The notes under the pieces were generated by a model. It had not been told where the DNA came from. It did not search any database and saw nothing but the letters and a program-made list of their open reading frames with translations. A program made the position numbers and the translations under genes. A stretch of 34,189 nucleotides of DNA from Opitutaceae bacterium (GTDB lineage Bacteria > Verrucomicrobiota > Verrucomicrobiia > Opitutales > Opitutaceae): the NCBI GenBank assembly GCA_016715765.1, contig JADJZJ010000047.1, positions 1 through 34,189 of the forward strand. The letters are read 5' to 3'. Numbering within the stretch: the first letter of the stretch is position 1; every line of letters starts with the position of its first letter. Positions 18,201 to 27,684 of this stretch are shown one piece after another.

Positions 18201-18331
18201 CGGAGTTCGGAGATCGGAGTTCGGAGATCGAAATGCCCCGGAATCTGTTTTCGATCTCCGAACTCCCATCTGCCAACTCCCAAATGCAAACTCCCATGCC
18301 CGACCAGGACGGGCATGGGAGTTTGCATTTG
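18201..18331. repeat. Two strong palindromes upstream of lpd
   Basis: The first palindrome has 18-bp perfect arms at 18216-18233 and 18249-18266 (GGAGTTCGGAGATCGAAA and its complement) with a 15-base loop; a partial direct copy of the left arm starts at 18201. The second has 22-bp perfect arms at 18281-18302 and 18310-18331 with the loop ACCAGGA. They fill the 209-bp gap between the YvlD-like gene and lpd. The first shares its GATCTCCG words with the insertion in uvrA. Confidence 0.9.
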
Positions 18332-18381
18332 ACGGTGGGCCGGGGTGTGCGACCGTTCGGGCCAAACACACCTCCCACACC

Positions 18382-19779
18382 ATGGCTGAATCTACTGAAT
18401 ACGATCTGGTTGTCATTGGCGGCGGTCCCGCGGGCTATGCCGGCGCGATCCGGGCCGGCCAGCTGGGCAAGAAGGTCGCCTGCGTCGAAATGGAACGCGC
18501 CGGCGGCACCTGTCTCAACTGGGGCTGCATCCCGACCAAGGCTCTGCTCAAGAGCGCCGAGCTTTACCAAAAGATGAAGAAGGCGGAGGTCTACGGCCTC
18601 AGCGCCAAGGAAATATCCTTCGATATCGCCAAGGTCATGGAACGCTCCCGCGGCGTGGCCGCGCAGATGGCCAAGGGCATCGAATTTCTCTTCAAGAAGA
18701 ACAAGGTGGAGTACTTCGTCGGCCGGGCGCAGGTCAGCGCCGCCGGCATGGTTTCCATCACCGACGGCGAGCACAAGGGGAAGTTCCTGCGCGCGAAAAA
18801 CATCCTCATCGCCACCGGCTGCAAGATGCGCCAGATCCCCGGCCTCGACTACGACGGCACGCGGGTGATGACCTCGCGCGAGGCGCTCGCGAGCAAGACC
18901 TTGCCCAAGTCGGTCGTGATCGTCGGCGCCGGTGCGATCGGCGTGGAGTTCGCCTATTTCTACAATGCCTTCGGCGCGAAGGTCACCCTCGTGGAAATGC
19001 TGCCGCAGATCCTCCCGGTGGAGGACGAGGAGGTGGCCCGCACCCTGCACCGTTCGTTCGAGAAGCAGGGCATCGTGATCCACACGGGCACCAAGTGCGA
19101 AAACTTCCGGGTCGGAAAGAATACCGTGAAGCTCGACCTCGTGCTCGGCGACAAGAAGACCGAACTCGAGGCGGACGTGCTCCTTTCCGCGATCGGTGTG
19201 GTGGCCAACATCGAAGGCGTGCTGGCTCCGAACCTGCGGGTGGAACTCGACCGCAACTACGTGAAGGTCGGCGACGACTACCAGACCAACGTGAAGGGCA
19301 TCTATGCGGCGGGCGACATCATCGGGCCGCCCTGGCTGGCGCATATTGCGACGTTTGAGGCGGTCAACGCCGTCAACGGCATGTTCGGCCACGGCAAGCC
19401 CCGGCGCGTGAAGAATTTCCCGGGCTGCACCTATTGCCAGCCGCAGGTGGCCAGCACCGGCCTCACCGAGAAGGCGGCCAAGGAGAAGGGGCTCAGTTAC
19501 AAGGTGGGCAAGTTCCCGTTCACCGCCTCCGGCAAGGCCGTGGCGTCGGCCGAGAGCGAGGGATTCGTCAAGGTCATCAGCGATGCGAAGACCGGCGAGA
19601 TCTACGGCGCGCACATCATCGGCTCCGAGGCGACCGAACTGGTGGCCGAGTATGGCCTGGCGATGGACCTCGAGGCGACCGTCGAAGAAGTCCACCAGTC
19701 AATCCATGCCCATCCGACCCTGAGCGAGGCCAACATGGAGGCGTCCGCGGCCTCGATGGGTGAGGCGATTCACATTTGA
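18382..19779 (+). CDS. lpdA: Dihydrolipoamide dehydrogenase
   Basis: The 465-aa flavoprotein starts MAESTEYDLVVIGGGPAGYA (FAD GxGxxG site). It has the redox disulfide GGTCLNWGCIPTKAL, the NAD-binding VVIVGAGAIGVEFAYF, the second FAD motif GIYAAGDIIG, and the C-terminal HAHPTLSEA histidine-glutamate pair contributed to the partner subunit. Length and motifs are those of the E3 component of pyruvate, 2-oxoglutarate or glycine-cleavage complexes. No E1 or E2 gene is adjacent, so it may serve several complexes. Upstream lies only the palindromic repeat region; tRNA-Arg follows 121 bases after the stop. The frame is clean. Confidence 0.95.
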   Translation: MAESTEYDLVVIGGGPAGYAGAIRAGQLGKKVACVEMERAGGTCLNWGCIPTKALLKSAELYQKMKKAEVYGLSAKEISFDIAKVMERSRGVAAQMAKGIEFLFKKNKVEYFVGRAQVSAAGMVSITDGEHKGKFLRAKNILIATGCKMRQIPGLDYDGTRVMTSREALASKTLPKSVVIVGAGAIGVEFAYFYNAFGAKVTLVEMLPQILPVEDEEVARTLHRSFEKQGIVIHTGTKCENFRVGKNTVKLDLVLGDKKTELEADVLLSAIGVVANIEGVLAPNLRVELDRNYVKVGDDYQTNVKGIYAAGDIIGPPWLAHIATFEAVNAVNGMFGHGKPRRVKNFPGCTYCQPQVASTGLTEKAAKEKGLSYKVGKFPFTASGKAVASAESEGFVKVISDAKTGEIYGAHIIGSEATELVAEYGLAMDLEATVEEVHQSIHAHPTLSEANMEASAASMGEAIHI

Positions 19780-19900
19780 GGTCGGGCTGGCGCCGGGTGA
19801 TGGGTGATGGGTCTCGGTCGGGGGGACTTGTTACCAATTACCCGCGGCCCGGCTTTGCACTCGACAGCCTAGCATCGGTTTTTCAGTTTCGGGCAGTTTT

Positions 19901-19975
19901 GCGAATGTAGCACAATGGATAGTGTAGCGGCCTCCGAAGCCGTCGATCCGGGTTCGACTCCCGGCATTCGCACCA
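19901..19975 (+). tRNA. tRNA-Arg (anticodon CCG)
   Basis: The cloverleaf folds fully: acceptor GCGAATG/CATTCGC, D arm GCAC/GTGT, anticodon arm GCGGC/GCCGT with loop CTCCGAA (anticodon CCG), T arm CCGGG/CCCGG with loop TTCGACT, and an encoded ACCA end. The variable loop is four bases. It reads CGG arginine codons, common in this GC-rich DNA. It lies downstream of lpd. Confidence 0.95.
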
Positions 19976-20007
19976 TTCCTGCACCACCCAGGAACGTGGG
20001 CAAAAAA

Positions 20008-20032
20008 AAGGCAGGCCGATGCGGCCTGCCTT
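20008..20032 (-). terminator. Bidirectional terminator between tRNA-Arg and the nidogen-like gene
   Basis: AAGGCAGGCCG, loop ATG, CGGCCTGCCTT forms a perfect 11-bp stem. On the minus strand it is followed by a run of T (A-run 20002-20009 on plus), ideal for ending the exoprotein transcript. On the plus strand TTT follows, so it may also end the tRNA transcript. Confidence 0.85.
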
Positions 20033-20064
20033 TGTGATGTATGAACTGGCGATCTGCCCGGCGT

Positions 20065-20868
20065 TCAGCCCAGCTTCCTTTTCGCGAAGGTCAGGGCGGC
20101 GAGGGCCAGCGAGCAGGGCAATGACGGATCCACCATCGGGAGTGGAATGGACCACGCCATTGCGGACCGTGAAGAGGTAACGGCCTGATACGGAATTGTT
20201 GAGGCTGTTGGTGCTCAGCGCATTCGCGCCGCCATCAATGAGGGCGCCATTCACGCCGGAACCGGCAAGCTGGTAGTATGATCCAGCGCCGTTGGTGAAG
20301 CCGGCATAGGCTGAACTCCGCCCAAGCCGAAGGCCACCGCTCGCTCACCTGTCTCCACCGGATTTGATCGTAATTGAAATAGATGTCGAAATCTCCGGCG
20401 GCGATATCGCTTCGTTCAACCAGAACGGTTTGGAACGTGTTAAGCTTGTCTACGCCGTACGGGGAAGTATCCGACATTCCGCCAGGTTTGACCGAAGGCC
20501 GCGCGCCCCTCGAAGGTGCCGGTGCCATATTGCATCAAGCCGCTGCCCGTCGCGCGCGTATCCACATCCGCGAAGAAAGAGGCGATCATCGGATTGTTCG
20601 TGGACCCGGTGATGGCGGATGGGGTGTAGGTGCCCTCTGCGAACGAAAAGGTCATGTTACCGTTGTTGTTCAGGTAAGCGCCGGTGTAGGTCGTGCCGAA
20701 GAAGTTCAAGTCTCCAAGGCCGAAATTAACGAACCCCGTTGAACCGTCATCATTGGCCGCCAGACTACTGGAATCAAAGCCGGTAAGGACCGGACCACCA
20801 AACAGGGAGTTGGTGGCCAGTGCGAGCGAAGCGGCGAGTGCAAGAACCGTAGATCGTGTGTTTTTCAT
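20065..20868 (-). pseudogene. Nidogen-like (NIDO) exoprotein with CTERM tail, multiple frameshifts
   Basis: ATG 20868 gives a signal peptide (MKNTRSTVLALAASLALATN) and a NIDO-like domain: FGTTYTGAYLNNNGNMTFSF, IASFFADVDTR and GRAAFGQTWRNVGYF. The frame then breaks. The next frame supplies YGVDKLNTFQTVLVERSD and FDIYFNYDQIRW, another ETG, and a third ASGGLRLGRSSAYAGFTNGA then SGRYLFTVRNGVVHSTPDGG. The last shift gives LALAALTFAKRKLG and TGA at 20067-20065, a sorting helix with a basic end. At least four single-base changes (near 20476, 20355, 20343 and 20096) are needed to join the protein of about 265 residues. The first lies in a CCCC run. Domain order and sorting tail are clear, so this was recently functional or is wrongly sequenced. 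Confidence 0.8.
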
Positions 20869-20932
20869 TTGAGTGGATAAGTTTGGCGCTAACCTGCGGA
20901 GGGTTATGCATTTATTGCGCCAATACTTAGCA

Positions 20933-21112
20933 TCATCGTCGTGTAAATTCACAAGAATAAGAATATGAACAAGAAGCGATTGCCAAAAACTTGAAATACA
21001 GGAATTCGAAGGAGATGTAACCTGTTGCAAACGTAAGGTCCACCGACTCGCTGTTGTAAGGGGAATTCGACGCATTTTCCGGCGGCTGTGCACCTGGTGG
21101 TGTTTGTTCCAT
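20933..21112 (-). CDS. Possible 59-aa hypothetical protein
   Basis: An ATG at 21112 preceded by GGAG ten bases upstream opens 59 codons: MEQTPPGAQPPENASNSPYN, then a hydrophobic-aromatic stretch DLTFATGYISFEFLYFKFLA, then CSYSYSCEFTRR. The proline-rich start followed by an apolar segment recalls the N-terminus of small membrane proteins, and one base out of frame the end reads FLFIFLFL, so it may be a frameshifted remnant. It lies in the 327-bp gap between the nidogen-like gene and the 42-aa protein; nothing else was seen in that gap. Coding status is doubtful. Confidence 0.25.
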   Translation of the reverse strand: MEQTPPGAQPPENASNSPYNSESVDLTFATGYISFEFLYFKFLAIASCSYSYSCEFTRR

Positions 21113-21195
21113 CAAGATTCATCTCCCCGGCTGCATGCATCCAAGCCCGGGGCCGCGACCGTCACACCCAGTGAACCCGCTTCACCCGCACTCGC

Positions 21196-21324
21196 CTAGG
21201 ACAGGCAGTAGTGAAACCCGGCGGAGTCCTCATACCCTTCAGGGCAATGGGCGATGAAATAGCCCAGACAGCCCAAGGCGATGATGAGAATGACAGCAAA
21301 AATGAGCGAAACCAAGGTGATCAC
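21196..21324 (-). CDS. 42-aa membrane protein, PEGY/GFH small-protein family
   Basis: Reading from GTG 21324 to TAG 21198-21196 gives one hydrophobic helix (TLVSLIFAVILIIALGCLG) followed by YFIAHCPEGYEDSAGFHYCL. The YFIA, PEGY, D and GFH-aromatic elements coincide in order with the 43-aa protein at 3769-3900, although the flanking DNA is unrelated. TTG 21315 is an alternative start; no ATG is in frame after the upstream TAA at 21351-21349. It starts 27 bases after the VPDSG-CTERM exoprotein gene on the same strand, so cotranscription is likely. It is a single-pass membrane protein of unknown function, absent from routine gene calls because of its size and non-ATG start. Confidence 0.6.
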   Translation of the reverse strand: MITLVSLIFAVILIIALGCLGYFIAHCPEGYEDSAGFHYCLS

Positions 21325-21351
21325 CGGTGCTGACCGCGGAGTTGAAAATTA

Positions 21352-21975
21352 TCAGGAAAATCTGCGCTTCAGTCCAACCAAGGCCAGTATCGCCAGTCCG
21401 AGCAGCGCGGCCGTGGATGATGCGTCGGGTACGCCTTGGTGGTTCTCGGGATTTACACCGGTCACATGCAGGGCCCAGTTGCCGTTTCGGGTATCGTTGT
21501 TGTTCAGGATCCCATTGAAATAGGGTTGGGTGCCCCAACCATAATCGTAGGTGAAATTGGGATTCCCATCCTCCTGAAACCCGCTGGATAGATTGGTGCC
21601 GGCGGCGGAGTTTCTGTATTGGGCAACCGATACCGTATAGGTGCCCGGAGCCAAGGTGTAGTGAAAGTAGCTGTCCCATTGCCCGAAATTGTAGGTGACC
21701 GCATTCGAGAGCGCGGATCCCGCGCCTACCATGCTGTCATCCTGCTCCTGCAGAAAGTTCCCGGAGCCGCTCCACAGGGTCAGAACCGGATCGAATCCGC
21801 CTGTCAGCCAAGAAGAGGTGAAAATCGTGACCGTGCTCGCGGAACCCACCGTGAAGCTATTCAGGGCGATGTCGTTGTCGTGGGTGAAGGTCCCGTTGAA
21901 ATCAAAATCCAGCGCCAAGGCGGGTGTCGCTAAGGCAAGCAGGGCAATCAAAAGGAATGGTGTCGGCTTCTTCAA
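21352..21975 (-). CDS. VPDSG-CTERM sorted exoprotein (DVUA0089-like)
   Basis: The 207-aa protein starts with a signal peptide (MKKPTPFLLIALLALATPAL, cut near ALA-LDF). The mature domain has FNGTFTHDNDIALNSFTVGS, GGFDPVLTLWSGSGNF, LAPGTYTVSVAQYRN, WGTQPYFNGILNNND and GNWALHVTG, resembling the DVUA0089-type beta-sandwich exoproteins. It ends VPDASSTAALLGLAILALVG then LKRRFS: a VPDSG-CTERM-like motif, helix and basic tail, the three parts an exosortase-type enzyme needs. It is therefore predicted to be exported, cleaved and released or anchored at the surface. The frame is clean. The tiny membrane protein at 21196-21324 follows directly. No exosortase gene is in the window. Confidence 0.88.
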   Translation of the reverse strand: MKKPTPFLLIALLALATPALALDFDFNGTFTHDNDIALNSFTVGSASTVTIFTSSWLTGGFDPVLTLWSGSGNFLQEQDDSMVGAGSALSNAVTYNFGQWDSYFHYTLAPGTYTVSVAQYRNSAAGTNLSSGFQEDGNPNFTYDYGWGTQPYFNGILNNNDTRNGNWALHVTGVNPENHQGVPDASSTAALLGLAILALVGLKRRFS

Positions 21976-22171
21976 AGAAGGTAAGGGCTGGGATTGGCAG
22001 CAGATCGTTGCAAAGCCTCAGGCATGCCAACAAAATCAACGGAATCGCAAGATTCTCAAAATCAATGACAAGAGATTCAGTCGAATCGGCGATCCACCCG
22101 ATTGTGTCACACAAACGTAAGAAAAACCGACATGGCGATAAGCTATCCCGACAAGCCGCGGGCATTGAGCT

Positions 22172-22813
22172 TTACGCCTCGATGATGCCCTTGCGAATGG
22201 CGAAGCGCACGAGGTCGGTCTGCGTCTGCAGGCCGAGCTTGCGCATGAAGTTCGTGCGATGGGTTTCGGCGGTGCGCGGACTGATGAAGAGCCTTTCCGC
22301 GATCTCGGGATTGCCCAGGCCGGCGGCGGCCAGCTGCAGCACCTCGCGTTCGCGGGCGGTGAGCGATTGCATCGGGTCGGACGTGTCCGTCGTGCGGGTG
22401 GCGAGGGCATTGATCGCCCACTCGGACAGTGGCGCGCTGAGGAACCTGCGGCCGGCCAGGACCTCGTGAAAGGCGCGGGCGATCTCGGCCGAGTCGGAAC
22501 CCTTCAGGACGTAGGCCATCGCCCCGGCGCGCAGCGCCTCGATGACGTAGGGTTCATCATCATGCATGGAGAGGATGATGACCTTGGTGTGCGGGCTGTC
22601 CACGCGGACCTGCTTCAGCACCTCGAGGCCATGCAGACGCGGCAGGCTGAGGTCGAGGAAGAGCACCGTGGGCTTGAGTTTCGCCACCGCCTGCACCGCC
22701 GCGAGGCCGTCGGTGGCCTCGGCGAGGATGCGGCAGTCCGGTTCGGCTTCCAGCAGGCCGCGCAGGCCGCGCCGCACGAGTTCATGATCATCGGCGAGGA
22801 CAACGGTCGTCAT
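22172..22813 (-). CDS. NarL/FixJ-family response regulator
   Basis: The 213-aa protein has a receiver domain (residues 1-120; D8-D9, acceptor D54 in VLFLDLSLPRL, S in IILSMHDD, K in YVLKGSD) and a LuxR-type HTH (about 148-210) with LTAREREVLQLAAAGLGNPE and ISPRTAETHRTNFMRKLGL. It is a DNA-binding transcription factor activated by phosphorylation. Its ATG overlaps the stop of the upstream kinase gene (ATGA, 22813-22810), so the two are cotranslated and the kinase is almost certainly its partner. The 196 bp between its stop and the exoprotein start show no gene and should hold the exoprotein promoter. Confidence 0.95.
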   Translation of the reverse strand: MTTVVLADDHELVRRGLRGLLEAEPDCRILAEATDGLAAVQAVAKLKPTVLFLDLSLPRLHGLEVLKQVRVDSPHTKVIILSMHDDEPYVIEALRAGAMAYVLKGSDSAEIARAFHEVLAGRRFLSAPLSEWAINALATRTTDTSDPMQSLTAREREVLQLAAAGLGNPEIAERLFISPRTAETHRTNFMRKLGLQTQTDLVRFAIRKGIIEA

Positions 22814-24378
22814 AGCTGGGGGGCGTGGAGATTGAACGCGGCGTGCAGGCGGGTGCCGCGTCCGGGCGGGGAGACAATCTCCAGCCGGCCGCCGGCGAGC
22901 TGCACGCGCTCGGCCATGCCGGAAAGGCCGACGGAGGTGTGCCGGGCGAGGGCGGCATCGACGTCGAAACCGCGTCCGCGATCGCTGATCTCCACCTGCA
23001 GCTGCTCGGCGTCGGCCGCGACGGTCACGCTGGCGGTGGTCGAGCCGGAGTGGCGGGTGACATTGGTCAGGGCTTCCTGCACCAGACGGAAGACCACGGT
23101 TTCCAGCTCGCCGGGCAGGCGGCCCGGCGGCAGCGAGACGTCCACCGTGATGTCCAGGCCCGACTGCTGCCGGAACTGGTTGGCGATCCATTCGACCGCC
23201 GGCTGCAGGCCAAGGTCATCAAGCACGCGCGGCCGCAGCTGCTGGGTGAGGGCGCGCACGTCGGTGAGCAGGGTCTGGACGGCGGTGAGGGCTTCGGCGA
23301 CCAGCGGGGTGGCCTGCGGATCACTGGTGTGACGCCCAATCATTTCCAGCTGCAGTTTCAGCCCGGTCAGGGTCTGGCCGAACTGGTCGTGCAATTCGCG
23401 CGCGATGGTCCGCCGCTCGTTTTCCTGCACGCGCAGCAGGCGCATGGACAGGTAGGCCAGCCGGGTCTCGGCCGACTTGCGCACCTCGATCTCGCTCACG
23501 AGTTCGCGGGTGCGGTGCTCCACCTTGGTTTCGAGCGACTGGTTGAGGGTTTCCAGTTGCTCGATCAGCTGGCCGTTCAGCGTTTCCAACTCGGACTGGC
23601 GCAGCGCGGCGTTGAGCGACATGATGAGCTCGGGCAGGTAGCCCGGGGCCAGTTTGAGGTAATCATGCGCGCCGAGCTTGATGGCGGCGATGGCGGTGCT
23701 GCTGTCGCCATGGGGCGTGACCACGACGGCGGGAATCGCTTCCGGCAGCGAACGCACCTCGCGCAGGATATCGAGCGCACTGGCCCGGCCGGGGTCGGGT
23801 CCGATCAGGACGGCGTCCACCCGGCGCGGACCGTGGAGCAACTGGGTGAAGTCCTCGTGCGAGGCCGCGGCCGTGAGTTCGAGGTTGGGGGCGTTTTGAG
23901 CCAGAAAGTTGCGCCAGGAGGCGCAGAGGCCGGGATCGGCTTCGAGGCAAAGGAGATGCCAGGGGGTGGACCTGGACGGGATCAGGCGCGCGACCTGCTT
24001 GCGGCGGAGATGACGGGCATGCGTGTGCCGCACGATCTCGCCGATCTGCAGAAATTGCGGGGTGGTCTTGTCAATGCAGTCCACGGCGCCGGCCCGCAAC
24101 GCCTGCACCGCCAGTTCATTATGGCCGTGGCTGCTGACCATGATGATGGGCGTGGGGTCGCCGCGCGCCACGAGTTCACCGATAATCTGGAGGCCGTTGA
24201 TGTCGGGCAGCATCATGTCCACCATGAGGACATCCACGCCGCCGGCGGCCATGCGCTTCAGGCAGGCCGCCCCGTCGGGCACGACCTCGAGCTGGCACTC
24301 GGGGGCGTTGTGTTGCAGGAAGCTTTGGACGAGTACGGCAATGATCGGTTCGTCCTCAGCGTAAAGCACTTGAATCAT
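22810..24378 (-). CDS. REC-REC-HisKA_3 sensor histidine kinase
   Basis: The 522-aa soluble kinase begins MIQVLYAEDEPIIAVLVQSF. Receiver 1 (about 1-120) is complete: D54 in VLMVDMMLPD and K in DCIDKTT. Receiver 2 (about 139-258) has VDAVLIGPDPG where the acceptor Asp should be and looks degenerate, so it is probably a non-phosphorylated interaction domain. A coiled coil (258-312) leads to the HisKA_3 motif RRTIARELHDQFGQTLTGLK with H330, then a HATPase with EALTNVTRHSG, ISDRGRGFD and GLSGMAERVQLAGG. This is the NarX/DesK-type kinase fold matched to NarL regulators. With receivers as input and no membrane segment, it should receive phosphoryl groups or contacts from another relay. ATG 24378 is chosen because the longer frame is repeat DNA. 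Confidence 0.93.
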   Translation of the reverse strand: MIQVLYAEDEPIIAVLVQSFLQHNAPECQLEVVPDGAACLKRMAAGGVDVLMVDMMLPDINGLQIIGELVARGDPTPIIMVSSHGHNELAVQALRAGAVDCIDKTTPQFLQIGEIVRHTHARHLRRKQVARLIPSRSTPWHLLCLEADPGLCASWRNFLAQNAPNLELTAAASHEDFTQLLHGPRRVDAVLIGPDPGRASALDILREVRSLPEAIPAVVVTPHGDSSTAIAAIKLGAHDYLKLAPGYLPELIMSLNAALRQSELETLNGQLIEQLETLNQSLETKVEHRTRELVSEIEVRKSAETRLAYLSMRLLRVQENERRTIARELHDQFGQTLTGLKLQLEMIGRHTSDPQATPLVAEALTAVQTLLTDVRALTQQLRPRVLDDLGLQPAVEWIANQFRQQSGLDITVDVSLPPGRLPGELETVVFRLVQEALTNVTRHSGSTTASVTVAADAEQLQVEISDRGRGFDVDAALARHTSVGLSGMAERVQLAGGRLEIVSPPGRGTRLHAAFNLHAPQL

Positions 24379-24469
24379 GGTGGGCGCCCGCAGGGGGCGG
24401 AATGGCAATGTTGGGATGCACGCCAGCCCGGTGCAAGCACCGGCAATTCCGCGGTCTTGAATGCAATCA

Positions 24470-24540
24470 TTCCCGCGGATCACGCGGATTGACGCGGATG
24501 ACGGAGGTATTATCCGCGATATCCGCGTGATCCGCGGGAA
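24470..24540. repeat. Long inverted repeat in the divergent kinase promoter region
   Basis: TTCCCGCGGATCACGCGGAT (24470-24489) pairs perfectly with the right end (24521-24540); with one small mismatch loop the pairing extends inward to about 29 bp around a 12-base loop. It lies in the 433-bp gap between the divergent genes starting at 24378 and 24812. The rest of that gap shows AT-richer sequence near 24600 (AATAATTATTTTCAC) but no gene. Confidence 0.85.
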
Positions 24541-24811
24541 GGAATGCTCCGAGTCTGCGGCGGTGAGTGGTGCCACCAGCAAGAACTGACGGCGTTGTGC
24601 CAATAATTATTTTCACAGCTGAGGCTCTGACCAATGGACGCAGGCCTTTCGGCAATATTTGTGTAGCGACGACCCTGCCCCTGTGCCATCTTGGGAACGC
24701 AAGAAAGAGTGGATCATCCGCCTGCTCCTGCGCGTCCATGGCTGCCTTCCCCCCAGGAACCTACCTTCCGCCCCAATGCCGCCAGGCTTGGGGCCGGCGC
24801 CTCGATCACGC

Positions 24812-27610
<2,799 letters not shown>

Positions 27611-27684
27611 CCTCGGGTTCACCCCATGAAACGAAACGGTGCACTTGCAGGGGACGGACCGCAAAACCGCGGCGGAGTCCGCCT

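Noticed and set aside
15856..18381. Plus-strand extension upstream of lpd giving a 1307-aa protein
   Set aside because: It is antisense to the DeoR and glycosyltransferase genes and crosses palindromic repeats; the lpd start is at ATG 18382.
19901..19975. tRNA-Arg as an integration site
   Set aside because: No integrase and no repeated tRNA 3' end was seen within the window.
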